From assembly GCA_037349495.1 (NCBI GenBank), contig CP140204.1, forward strand, positions 310,001-374,000: a stretch of DNA of 64,000 nucleotides, given 5' to 3'. The notes beneath the pieces were generated by a model, which saw nothing but the letters and a program-made list of their open reading frames with translations, made no database searches and was not told the origin of the DNA. Numbering within the stretch: the first letter of the stretch is position 1; each line of letters begins with the position of its first letter. Positions 31,201 to 40,401 of the stretch are shown in pieces. A program made the translations under genes and the position numbers. The stretch is from Lotmaria passim. Lineage: Eukaryota > Euglenozoa > Kinetoplastea > Trypanosomatida > Trypanosomatidae.

Positions 31201-33774
31201 GCCCTGAATAGCGGCATCTAAGGCCGGCAGAATCACGTCCGCGATCCGCATCAGACAGGAGTCGATGTCGTACAAGTTGTCATCCGGGATGTCCTCTGGC
31301 GGCGCCGCCTCCCTGCCCTGCTGCTGTTGTGACGTGAAAAAGCGTCGCACGGCGGCGAAGTACTTCACAATCTTGCGTTGGGTGTACAGGTGGTCTTCAG
31401 TGGTCTGGTGCAGCCGCTGAGCCCACCGCGTGTACTTTTGCAGCAGCTCCGCCAAGGACCGTTCCACATACTCTGCCTCCGCATCTTCGCCATTTGCCTT
31501 GCCCTCATCGCGCTGCAACACTTCCTCCACCAAGTCGTCCTTGGCAGACTCATCCGTACCCATCATGAAGAGGCTCTGCTTCACAAGTTGCCCGTTGGCT
31601 GCAAGACGATGCATGAACATCGACATCGCCTCGTGAAAGGCTGCCGTGTCGGCCTTCCACCGCGCCTCGCTGCTGCGCAGCTGCTCCAGCTCTTCCCGCA
31701 CCTTCAGTTGGTCGCGCAGCGCGTCATCGGCGCACATGCGCGCCGCGAGAAACTGCAGCGCCTCTAGTACGTTGCTGTCCGACACCGCCACCATCGCCGC
31801 GGCGCCTGCGGACGGTGTGCCGCTCTTGTGCGGAGCAACATCAGACGTTGGCCGCAGATTCAGCCGACGAAGCGCGCTCACACCGTCTCCACGGTTGCCC
31901 TCGTCTTCGACGGCTACGCCACTACGTCCCGCAGAGTCGTCGGCGTCGGTGGTACCGCTGCTGAACTGGGCTGGGAAGGTGAGTCCGAGCCCTTCTTTGC
32001 CAATACGCTCTACGCAAGCCGCGACCTTGTGCAGTTTTTTCTGCACGGCAGCACACTTTTGCGCTGCGGCGTCGGCTCGCGTTTTGTTCGACGCTGCGGC
32101 GTTGAGAGCACGCTGACACTTCGTCTTCACCATGCGTAGCCGCTCACTCACGTCGCTGAGGAAGAAATCTAGTTTCGTGGGTGTGAGGCTCCGATCCACA
32201 TCTAGGCTTCCCATGAGCTCTGACAGCGTTTCTGCCTGCTCTGCGCCAGGGCCGTCGTCTTGCATGGTGCACATCTCGCGCAGCTGTTGCACAATCTGTT
32301 TTCCGTGGTTTTTCATTGCTTCCTCCATGTGTGCGAGACCAACGCGACCCTGCGCACCAGCCAGCTCCTTGCGTTGTTGTTGCGCAAGCAACACCGCGAA
32401 GCGCGACTTCACCATCTCAACCATTTCAGCAAGATTACGCGTGGGTGGCTCTATGCGAACCACTGACGTACCGCATCCGCTGCCGTGAGATGCAGATGCG
32501 CCCGCGACGCTGCCGGTGAGACGAGAATCCACCAGGAGCTGAGCGAGCTCTTCCACCGCCTCCGTGGAAGCGCGGCGCAGAGCGATCTCCTCCTCGGAGA
32601 TCTGATGTGGAAAGGTGACGACGGCAGCCACCGTTGTTTTCAAAGCCTCCATCGAGTGCGTCAGCGCGTCGTCGATCTGCGCTTTCTCATCAACCGACCC
32701 GCCTCCAAATTCGAAGGAGGGCAGGTGAAAGACACGCACTAGTTCTTGGCGCTGCTGCTCCACTTGCTCCATGTACCGCTCCATGGACAGATACTCTGAG
32801 AGAAGAAACTTGAGGAGAAGCTCTAGGCTGCTGCAGAGGCTCAGCACGGGTGTGTCCTTCATCTGCAAGTTAAAGTGAATCTGCAAGGAGGCCGGAATTG
32901 CGTCGATGATCGACTGCAGCGCTGCTTTAAACGTGTGTCTCTTCTCAGTATCTGGCAACTCCGAATCGATCATATTACCAATCGCCAGCTGCTGTCGAGC
33001 ATCTAGTTCCGCAAGCGCCTCAGTAAGAGAGAGTGAACTTGGTTTCTTCATCGATGGAGATGTTTGGACTAGCTTGTCTATGACAGTTGCTCTCGCGGCC
33101 CGATACTCGCCCGAGAGCTTTGTCAGCATCTCTTGACACTTTTGCAGCACATGTGAGATACTGCTCTTCGTTTGTGCGGCGTCAGGCAACAGCATAGGCA
33201 GCGAAAAGTCGATTTCTTCATCGAAGCAAGATCGAGCTTCCGTTTCAAGAAGGCGGCGAAGTTCGCTCAGGGGCTCTTCGAGCCACACTGCCGCAGGCCC
33301 TGCTGCGGGTTTAGCGGTAGCGCCTTCGCGAAGGCGCCTTGACAGCTCCGCCACTGACGGAGGCACGTCTTCGCCGTAAAGACCGAAGCGTCGCCGCACA
33401 GCGTCCGCGTACTCTCGCAAAAGCAGATCTTTGAAGTTGTTTTCTCGCTTTGTTTGCTCCAGCTCCTTTACAACGTTGAGCAGCACTGCAGGAATATCTG
33501 ACTCTTTTACAATGGTGCCGTAGCTCTCTAGGATGTCGGACACTTGCACTAGGGTCTTTTCTCGCGGCCGGTTAGCAGTCATTTGGGAGGTGCTGAGCGT
33601 TGATACATCATTCGCCCTCTCGTAAGGTTCAGCGTCATCCAGTAGTGATCTATCTCTGTTTAGGCTTGCGATGCTAGACACATCCGAATGTGTGTGCGGG
33701 CCGACAGAGCGCGGCGCAGGAGAGGTCCACAGCTGCGAATGGGCATTTGCCCACGTTTGTTTCTTGCTGCTCAT
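28279..33774 (-). CDS. very large coiled-coil protein, function unknown
   Basis: At 1831 residues this is the largest gene in the window. Most of it is predicted by eye to be helical, with heptad-like stretches (for example around VVKELEQTKRENNFKDLL near residue 105, and in the second half around LTEAKLTVERQRDQAQSE). Ser/Ala/Gly/Pro-rich spacers separate the helices. The last 400 residues are Arg/Pro/Ser/Thr-rich with SPVKFRGP, RTPTPGQPR and repeated RRR clusters, likely disordered and open to phosphorylation. There is no motor domain, signal peptide or membrane helix. A splice-acceptor AG preceded by CTCCCAC lies about 12 bases before the ATG. A cytoskeletal, basal-body or flagellar role is plausible for such a protein in trypanosomatids, but it is inference. 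Confidence 0.78.
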   Translation of the reverse strand: MSSKKQTWANAHSQLWTSPAPRSVGPHTHSDVSSIASLNRDRSLLDDAEPYERANDVSTLSTSQMTANRPREKTLVQVSDILESYGTIVKESDIPAVLLNVVKELEQTKRENNFKDLLLREYADAVRRRFGLYGEDVPPSVAELSRRLREGATAKPAAGPAAVWLEEPLSELRRLLETEARSCFDEEIDFSLPMLLPDAAQTKSSISHVLQKCQEMLTKLSGEYRAARATVIDKLVQTSPSMKKPSSLSLTEALAELDARQQLAIGNMIDSELPDTEKRHTFKAALQSIIDAIPASLQIHFNLQMKDTPVLSLCSSLELLLKFLLSEYLSMERYMEQVEQQRQELVRVFHLPSFEFGGGSVDEKAQIDDALTHSMEALKTTVAAVVTFPHQISEEEIALRRASTEAVEELAQLLVDSRLTGSVAGASASHGSGCGTSVVRIEPPTRNLAEMVEMVKSRFAVLLAQQQRKELAGAQGRVGLAHMEEAMKNHGKQIVQQLREMCTMQDDGPGAEQAETLSELMGSLDVDRSLTPTKLDFFLSDVSERLRMVKTKCQRALNAAASNKTRADAAAQKCAAVQKKLHKVAACVERIGKEGLGLTFPAQFSSGTTDADDSAGRSGVAVEDEGNRGDGVSALRRLNLRPTSDVAPHKSGTPSAGAAAMVAVSDSNVLEALQFLAARMCADDALRDQLKVREELEQLRSSEARWKADTAAFHEAMSMFMHRLAANGQLVKQSLFMMGTDESAKDDLVEEVLQRDEGKANGEDAEAEYVERSLAELLQKYTRWAQRLHQTTEDHLYTQRKIVKYFAAVRRFFTSQQQQGREAAPPEDIPDDNLYDIDSCLMRIADVILPALDAAIQGVEGRNVAAENTSSSLPPPSSSPSGAAALEGQTARRQDAITQLVKDSAAAAAGGVLPYDHRIARLYETVARLYTAVTSLLQVHYLCIPIAVKRRSTGDIELIFDGDTAEDGFVDIDLERLIRVSQCHSGKDGDDAVAERFTREGATTTGTRGAMAVDTTAPLPPSTVAANNDVILRVTYQNMEVLQDRLKRFSANHKMAAIVLQKDMDVIQQQLAAMLEKYSEVDMETAFHQSRDELHELYVTLRDRAQVQKGCYFFNRVNGEGGCTWVTALEQLGDGFRGVVDRLVRRTAQATECRELIDEVVDMCAMYVNWAEHHPLPPSHALPPELLALCLRDGKEASPAADGNDVAQTSSSASSPLPLPSAGTAAKTAQRPPKPSGTPSLTPRDSIKQQQQQESQEAPATVGEAANEAKVSCFIEDRAVLKVIEHMFRLAQQAVEKTDTPAPVTDAAATQAAEARAHQLTEELALLREAVTVAEHHVDELTEAKLTVERQRDQAQSEAAVARAELRRWKRQRHQREEAAQAGPQQMLDVSRGRAAAGTSPDHMPKPSSASDAGAGEAPQQTVGMDEATVREVMAYMKLLSEELQTAKQRAGAAATPGKHHQHQWRQRQQPEEHESLASEREDDLVSSPFAAELDYEGEEAPYTLPDNGHTLLPQQQQPPNRYAALAEELRHRYGTAALSPMVVVDPHAHYSVTRTPTPGQPRYSPVKFRGPAYDACDRYYTRELGDGEGERGAERMQRLGGGGGRNTGVPPSTSRLTHARESRRRAAKSAFASAAATPHRYPRSLTRDEPLRGLAAGVDAPPSLPRVYQAPQRATPVTGPPRRSPSASSTSRRRSVAEEDEGDERPEAESQETFYDDAGLWVPSQAHHRHPSASSVRRRPASVRSASLSLSRRPDVPHPGTNLAAAMRQIEVATQRGRPTPTRRKTRPRDGGPASELPASTNANLRSTALRRLAEVVSRTKVTPPRETRF

Positions 33775-34347
33775 GAAACAAAAAGCCTGTGGGAGTAAGA
33801 TACACTAAACGCAATAATCTCAGTGGTGACGTACAGGTGAACAATAACAATAAAAGAGAAAACGAGGGAGAAAGAAGGCAATATAGCATCTAGTCTTTTT
33901 TTGCTCTTCGCTTTTTACGCGCGCAGCCAAATAGTCCTCATCTTTTTTTTTACTTTATTCAGCATAATAGGAGAGCAATAATTGAGTTACCTCTAGCACT
34001 TTTCTGACTGAAGTTCTAACCATTGAAAGATCCTTAACTCTTCGGCGTTTACGCCTCCACACTTTTTTCCTTCTATACGTCCACGGTCAAGCCACTGTAG
34101 CGTCTAACGCGGCAGCGGTCATGAGAGTATATTAACTACCATTTCTTTTTTTTTTTTTTGCGTGTCAGTGTGCTTTTACATCTCTTGCTTTGTGTTTCCT
34201 GCTGCGACTCTGTATTATGAACATTACGATTAGATCAAACAACAACCAAAGGAAAAAAAAAAACACCTCGACAAAGAACCAACTAAATGATACAAACAGG
34301 TCCGACAACAAAAGCGAAACATTTCCCAGCACCGGCATGTATCTGTC
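33775..34347. other. intergenic region
   Basis: No gene seen. The coding (leftward) strand has a CT-rich tract at about 33850-33880 and the acceptor CCCACAG near 33787 for the large coiled-coil gene. Confidence 0.55.
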
Positions 34348-34764
34348 TTATTGCTGCTGCTGCTGCTGCTGCTGCTGAACGAGTTGGTTCTGGCGCTCTT
34401 GCATCTTGCGGTAAAGCTCTTGCGCCTTCTTTTGCAGCTCGCTCTCTTTGCGGTCAGTGTCAGAGATGCTGGTGTCTGTGCGCTTGATCTCGCCGTTGAT
34501 GTAGTCAAGACGATTCCCAATAATGGTTTTGGCGTCACCTTGGTCTTGAGGGACAAGCGCAGGCCCGATCAACTTGTACACTGTCGCATCCGGCTCAAGT
34601 TTATTGAGCTCGTCGCGAACAAGCTCGTTTTCGTTCTTCTGCCCACCAAGTTGGCGACGGGTCTCAATAAGCTTACTTTTCCTTTCGCCGATTTCTTGAA
34701 GCTCTTTGAGAATAGGCCTCAACTGCTCGTTGAGCTTCTTAATATCGGGGTGCACCTGCTGCAT
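34348..34764 (-). CDS. PFDN6: prefoldin subunit 6
   Basis: The 138-residue product matches prefoldin beta-type subunit 6 along its length. Two coiled-coil helices flank a beta hairpin, with the family signature around ENELVRDELNKLEPDATVYK, LIGPALVPQDQGDAK and IGNRLDYINGEIKR. Prefoldin is a heterohexamer that hands nascent actin and tubulin to the CCT chaperonin in the cytosol. The C-terminus is a run of nine Gln (CAA plus eight CAG codons) that the family does not normally have and that could vary in length between strains. The coding strand has nine A just before the ATG, so the splice acceptor must lie further up. Confidence 0.92.
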   Translation of the reverse strand: MQQVHPDIKKLNEQLRPILKELQEIGERKSKLIETRRQLGGQKNENELVRDELNKLEPDATVYKLIGPALVPQDQGDAKTIIGNRLDYINGEIKRTDTSISDTDRKESELQKKAQELYRKMQERQNQLVQQQQQQQQQ

Positions 34765-35392
34765 CGTCTTTTTTTTTCTGCAGGCTTGTCGGCGATGAAG
34801 TGAAGTGTCTATAAAAAGAAATTTGAATTAATGCTAGGTTCAGCAGTGCTGCATGATAAAGTCGAAAAAAGGAGAATACGCATGGAGGATACGACAATCG
34901 AGCGATAAAAAGCACCAGTGAGGGAGAGGAGAAGAAGGATGGAAAGAGTGAGTCACGAGCATTGACAACCGAGGCAGCGCAATGAGGTTCTTTCTTTTAA
35001 ACCAGAAGCGCAGCGATTAGAACAGCAACAAGAACAAACAAGCAACAGTAACAACAACAACAAAAAAAAAAAAAGTTGCGACTTTCTGTGCGCATTTGGC
35101 TTACAGTTACTCTTCCTTTCCTTGGGGTGCTGCATAGAGTGATAATAGAGTAGAGCACGCGCTCCACCACGAAGCCGATTAGCCAATACATAAGTACAGG
35201 CGCTCCCAGCTTGAGAAATGGCGGGCAACCCTTAAAGCGCGGCAGTATTTTATCTTTTGAAAGAAAACTACAAAAGAAGGACAACTCTACCTTGCTCAAG
35301 AGGGCTAACAGAGATGATAACGTGATGCATAGCACGTGTGCACTTCAGACGCACATAGAACTAAAAGAAACCAAAGGACGACCATACAGTGA
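34765..35392. other. intergenic region
   Basis: No gene seen. It has an A13 run near 35062 on the + strand, preceded by CAA repeats; on the coding strand this is a T13 tract suited to splicing of the prefoldin mRNA. Confidence 0.5.
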
Positions 35393-36601
35393 TCAGCTGC
35401 GCTCCGCTCGGCGCTGGATAGTGCGGTCAGCCTCTAGGTTGTCTTTGTTGAGCACCGGCCAGGAGTCGATCTGCGTGACAAACGGCAAATACATGTACAC
35501 TTTGTCACGGTAACGCTTGTCTTGCTCAATAGGGTTCCGTTCGATGTAGATGGTGCGAAGCGTTTTCTCAAAAACACTGAACTTTTGCACCTCGGCCCAG
35601 TCGTTGATCTTCCCGTCGGTGAGCCAGAATTCCTCGAGTTCTGGCATGTTCGTCGCATTAATGACAGACTCGTTAATACTCTCAATAGGGTTAAAACTCA
35701 GGTCTAACAAGTGAACGGAATGTAAAGGCAGGTTTTCAATTTTGCTGACTCCGTTTTCGGAGAGATAAACCTCTTGCAGTGCAGGATTGGCTCCCTCCTT
35801 GAATTCGTCCGCCTCAATGCTGAGGAGGCGATTTGCTTGGATGCTGACGAGTTTTAGTGCGTGAAGATTGTGGAGCGCGTCGCCAATCTTGGTGATCTTG
35901 TTTTTCCCTAACCATAGTTTCTGCAGCGAAGCAAGGTTGGCCAGTCCGGAACCAATTTCGCGAATTCGGTTTCCACCAAGCTCTAAAAGTTCTAAGTTCA
36001 CCAGCGTATCCAAGCCTTCAATGACTTTGATCTTATTCTCGACTAAATACAGTTCTTTTAGAGTGGAGCCCAGCGACTCGAGGCCTCGAATCTTTCTAAT
36101 CTGGTTGTAACTCAAATCCAGTTTTGTCAAAGAAGTGAAAGCGTGCGGGGCGGGCTGCTTCGACAAGACGCCCGTTTGGGGATCAGGAACCATGGCCGAG
36201 TCGAAAAAGTCGCGTACTTTTTTTATCTTGTTGTCAAAGAGGTCAAGCTCTTCGAGTCGTTCGGCCAAGTGCTGGGGGAAGGCAGTAAGCTCATGAATGA
36301 GGTTCTTCCGCAAAGACAGCGACGTGCACGCCGTCAACTGATTTAAATCGAGCTCATCGAGAGTAAAGAGACGGATGTTTGAAATCTCGATCTCTGCATT
36401 TGCTGCATTGATCCTTAGTTTCTCAGAGGCGGCCGTGGTACTGGCATCATGTGCTGGAGGAGCTTGCTGCTCTCCGTCGCTGTCGCTGTTGGATGACGCG
36501 TGAGCAGGCGCTGTTGGCTGGGCCGCGGCAGCTTGAAGGAGTTTCTCTCGCAAGCGAGCTTTCTTTTCCTCGTCAAGTTTCCCAAACATCATGTAGAACA
36601 A
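35393..36601 (-). CDS. SDS22-like protein phosphatase 1 regulatory subunit
   Basis: This 402-residue protein carries about eleven uninterrupted 22-residue SDS22-type leucine-rich repeats at about 90-370, such as LEELDLFDNKIKKVRDF, LTKLDLSYNQIRKIRGLES, LKELYLVENKIKVIEGLDT, LELLELGGNRIREIGSGLAN and LQKLWLGKNKITKIGDAL. The cap YRDKVYMYLPFVTQIDS resembles the C-terminal cap of human SDS22 (PPP1R7). SDS22 binds newly made PP1 and controls its assembly and localisation. The N-terminus is longer than in animals and Ser/Gln-rich. This is the first gene of the leftward unit, next to the divergent start region. The bases just before the ATG are purine-rich; a better acceptor is the CT-rich stretch ending in AG near 36673. 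The second or third Met is an equally possible start. Confidence 0.9.
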   Translation of the reverse strand: MFYMMFGKLDEEKKARLREKLLQAAAAQPTAPAHASSNSDSDGEQQAPPAHDASTTAASEKLRINAANAEIEISNIRLFTLDELDLNQLTACTSLSLRKNLIHELTAFPQHLAERLEELDLFDNKIKKVRDFFDSAMVPDPQTGVLSKQPAPHAFTSLTKLDLSYNQIRKIRGLESLGSTLKELYLVENKIKVIEGLDTLVNLELLELGGNRIREIGSGLANLASLQKLWLGKNKITKIGDALHNLHALKLVSIQANRLLSIEADEFKEGANPALQEVYLSENGVSKIENLPLHSVHLLDLSFNPIESINESVINATNMPELEEFWLTDGKINDWAEVQKFSVFEKTLRTIYIERNPIEQDKRYRDKVYMYLPFVTQIDSWPVLNKDNLEADRTIQRRAERS

Positions 36602-37938
36602 CGATAGGATTGCTCTTTTTTTTTTTTTCTCTTCTCTTGTGGAACAGGCGACAGCTCAAACGTTTGAGTAAACTACAGTGAACCAGAAAGAGAGGATAAG
36701 TAAGGGAAAAAAGTGAGGGATTATTATGAAGAGCAGGTAATCGTCTTATCGCATAGAAGAGCCAAGAATGGGAGCCAGAGGACTAGTGAATAGAACTGCA
36801 ATAGTCTTTGACATTTCGGCACGATAACCATTGGAGCAGTAGTAAAAACAAACACACAAATACACACAAAACAAATGTGAGCAAGAAACACAGTGTTCTG
36901 TTCTCCTTGGCTCTTTGTCATGCAGTTGCTTTTGTGGTTGGTCTTTCCACCGCATTAAAGTCTGGTGGACTTAAATAAGGAGTGCAAAACCCCTTACTAA
37001 AAAAGAAAAAAAAAAAAGACATATCCTTACTTTGTTTCCGATATAAAATTGTAAATACCAACTTTTACTCTTCGCCAGTTCAACGTGCGACATGGACGTG
37101 AAACAGCCATTGCCATATGGCGGACCGAGTGTCGAACCGTGAAAAGTGTGATTCTGAAACGTCTCCGTTAGAACATGGAGGAGCAATTTGCTCACTAGCT
37201 TCCCCCGCAATTGAAGAGGTTTGAAAGAGCCGCCTCGTCGCATTTCTTTTGTCGTGACATTGGAAAAACTGGTTACATTAATGGAATACAGCCTCCCCTC
37301 ACACCCCCTTCCCCCCGCTCGATTCATCGCCTCCTTTCCCTTCCTTGTTTCGTTGACCGTACAAAAATGTTACTTTCATTTCCTTTCAAGTTTACACCAT
37401 AGCGACGCTGGCCGCCTCAACATGGCTAGTACGGGTCACTACTACCAGTAGAGAAAAAGCGAAAGGCTGAGGGGGGGGGGGGGGAAGCCAAGATCAAGCC
37501 ATTGTTGTCTTCACCTGATGTAGGAATCCCCAAAGCACAGTCAAACAAACCCAGAGTAGATTTCCGTTCGTTGAGGTGGGGGCAAGCAACCCGTTTTACG
37601 TCCACCATACCCTACAAAACACACACAAATCCGCGCATAGTGCAAAACCACCTACAAAAAAAAAAAAAAAAAAAGATGCGCCCACCCCTGCTAACCACAA
37701 CAATTCACCATCCTTGAAAAAAAAAAAAAGTAGATTGTTAATTGGATGCGTTGGCAAGAAAAACAAAAAAAAACCAAAAAAACACTGCTACACAGCCGCC
37801 TGTTACTTTCAAAACTGTGTATTTTCGTAATGGAAGGATGCTAATAGAAGCTGATTTTCCTCTTTACCCCTTTTTTAAAGCAGTGTACCAAAACCATTTC
37901 GCAACGAAACCCATACATTTTATTTTTCTTTACTGTGG
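36602..37938. other. left half of divergent strand-switch region
   Basis: No gene seen. From about 37280 to 37730 the + strand is rich in A and C (CCCTCACACCCC near 37300, CAAAACACACAC near 37615, CCCACCCCTG near 37681). The leftward strand is therefore G/T-rich in the direction of transcription. GT-rich DNA marks or drives Pol II initiation in trypanosomatids, so this is the likely start zone of the leftward unit. A G14 run lies at 37471-37484 and A runs at 37657-37674 and 37718-37730. Confidence 0.6.
37471..37484 (+). other. G14 homopolymer
   Basis: Fourteen consecutive G on the + strand. It is the only long G/C homopolymer I noticed in a window full of A and T runs, and it sits within the probable transcription start zone. 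Confidence 0.9.
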
Positions 37939-40401
37939 AATGCAACTGTTCTGTTATTGTTTGCCAGCCGGGATCGTTTAAAAAAGAAAGGAAAAACAGC
38001 TTTCCTTTTTCTTTTAATTGTGCGGTGTGCTGCATTGTAAAAATGCAACTGTTCTGTTATTGTTTGCCAGCCAGGATCGTTTAAAAAAGAAAGGAAAAAC
38101 AGCTTTCCTTTTCCTTTTAATTGTGCGGTGTGCTGCATTGTAAAAATGCAACTGTTCTGTTATTGTTTGCCAGCCGGGATCGTTTAAAAAAGAAAGGAAA
38201 AACAGCTTTCCTTTTTCTTTTAATTGTGCGGTGTGCTGCATTGTAAAAATGCAACTGTTCTGTTATTGTTTGCCAGCCAGGATCGTTTAAAAAAGAAAGG
38301 AAAAACAACTTTCCTTTTTCTTTTAATTGTGCGGTGTGCTGCATTGTAAAAATGCAACTGTTCTGTTATTGTTTGCCAGCCGGGATCGTTTAAAAAAGAA
38401 AGGAAAAACAGCTTTCCTTTTTCTTTTAATTGTGCGGTGTGCTGCATTGTAAAAATGCAACTGTTCTGTTATTGTTTGCCAGCCGGGATCGTTTAAAAAA
38501 GAAAGGAAAAACAGCTTTCCTTTTTCTTTTAATTGTGCGGTGTGCTGCATTGTAAAAATGCAACTGTTCTGTTATTGTTTGCCAGCCGGGATCGTTTAAA
38601 AAAGAAAGGAAAAACAGCTTTCCTTTTCCTTTTAATTGTGCGGTGTGCTGCATTGTAAAAATGCAACTGTTCTGTTATTGTTTGCCAGCCGGGATCGTTT
38701 AAAAAAGAAAGGAAAAACAGCTTTCCTTTTTCTTTTAATTGTGCGGTGTGCTGCATTGGAAAAATGCAACTGTTCTGTTATTGTTTGCCAGCCGGGATCG
38801 TTTAAAAAAGAAAGGAAAAACAGCTTTCCTTTTTCTTTTAATTGTGCGGTGTGCTGCATTGTAAAAATGCAACTGTTCTGTTATTGTTTGCCAGCCAGGA
38901 TCGTTTAAAAAAGAAAGGAAAAACAACTTTCCTTTTTCTTTTAATTGTGCGGTGTGCTGCATTGTAAAAATGCAACTGTTCTGTTATTGTTTGCCAGCCA
39001 GGATCGTTTAAAAAAGAAAGGAAAAACAGCTTTCCTTTTTCTTTTAATTGTGCGGTGTGCTGCATTGTAAAAATGCAACTGTTCTGTTATTGTTTGCCAG
39101 CCAGGATCGTTTAAAAAAGAAAGGAAAAACAACTTTCCTTTTTCTTTTAATTGTGCGGTGTGCTGCATTGTAAAAATGCAACTGTTCTGTTATTGTTTGC
39201 CAGCCGGGATCGTTTAAAAAAGAAAGGAAAAACAGCTTTCCTTTTTCTTTTAATTGTGCGGTGTGCTGCATTGTAAAAATGCAACTGTTCTGTTATTGTT
39301 TGCCAGCCGGGATCGTTTAAAAAAAAAAGGAAAAACAACTTTCCTTTTTCTTTTAATTGTGCGGTGTGCTGCATTGTAAAAATGCAACTGTTCTGTTATT
39401 GTTTGCCAGCCGGGATCGTTAAAAAAAAAAAGGAAAAACAACTTTCCTTTTTCTTTTAATTGTGCGGTGTGCTGCATTGTAAAAATGCAACTGTTCTGTT
39501 ATTGTTTGCCAGCCGGGATCGTTTAAAAAAGAAAGGAAAAACAGCTTTCCTTTTCCTTTTAATTGTGCGGTGTGCTGCATTGTAAAAATGCAACTGTTCT
39601 GTTATTGTTTGCCAGCCAGGATCGTTTAAAAAAGAAAGGAAAAACAGCTTTCCTTTTCCTTTTAATTGTGCGGTGTGCTGCATTGTAAAAATGCAACTGT
39701 TCTGTTATTGTTTGCCAGCCGGGATCGTTTAAAAAAAAAAGGAAAAACAGCTTTCCTTTTTCTTTTAATTGTGCGGTGTGCTGCATTGTAAAAATGCAAC
39801 TGTTCTGTTATTGTTTGCCAGCCGGGATCGTTTAAAAAAGAAAGGAAAAACAGCTTTCCTTTTTCTTTTAATTGTGCGGTGTGCTGCATTGTAAAAATGC
39901 AACTGTTCTGTTATTGTTTGCCAGCCGGGATCGTTTAAAAAAGAAAGGAAAAACAGCTTTCCTTTTTCTTTTAATTGTGCGGTGTGCTGCATTGTAAAAA
40001 TGCAACTGTTCTGTTATTGTTTGCCAGCCGGGATCGTTTAAAAAAGAAAGGAAAAACAGCTTTCCTTTTCCTTTTAATTGTGCGGTGTGCTGCATTGTAA
40101 AAATGCAACTGTTCTGTTATTGTTTGCCAGCCGGGATCGTTTAAAAAAGAAAGGAAAAACAGCTTTCCTTTTTCTTTTAATTGTGCGGTGTGCTGCATTG
40201 TAAAAATGCAACTGTTCTGTTATTGTTTGCCAGCCAGGATCGTTTAAAAAAGAAAGGAAAAACAGCTTTCCTTTTTCTTTTAATTGTGCGGTGTGCTGCA
40301 TTGTAAAAATGCAACTGTTCTGTTATTGTTTGCCAGCCGGGATCGTTTAAAAAAGAAAGGAAAAACAGCTTTCCTTTTTCTTTTAATTGTGCTGTGTGCT
40401 A
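37939..40401. repeat. 103-bp satellite, 24 copies, each with a hairpin
   Basis: A contiguous tandem array with an exact 103-base period: 23 complete units and a last one that matches for about 90 bases. The unit runs from TGCAACTGTTCTGTTATTG through GTTTGCCAGCC and ends in GTGTGCTGCATTG. Each unit has a purine tract, then the inverted pair GGAAA...TTTCC around AACAGC (stem about 9-10 bp with a wobble), then a pyrimidine tract. Copies differ at only a few positions: GCCAGCCG/GCCAGCCA, ACAGCTT/ACAACTT, CTTTTTCT/CTTTTCCT, and A-run length near 39320, 39420 and 39730. The array fills the centre of the divergent strand-switch region. There are no spacers and no open frame longer than about two units. 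Confidence 0.97.

Noticed and set aside
38014-40301. Many overlapping 75-residue leftward frames in the 103-bp array
   Set aside because: They arise because 103 is not a multiple of three; each simply reads two units in different frames before a stop.
37939-40401. Regular short repeats resembling a CRISPR array
   Set aside because: The 103-bp units are directly contiguous with no variable spacers, and the genome is eukaryotic.
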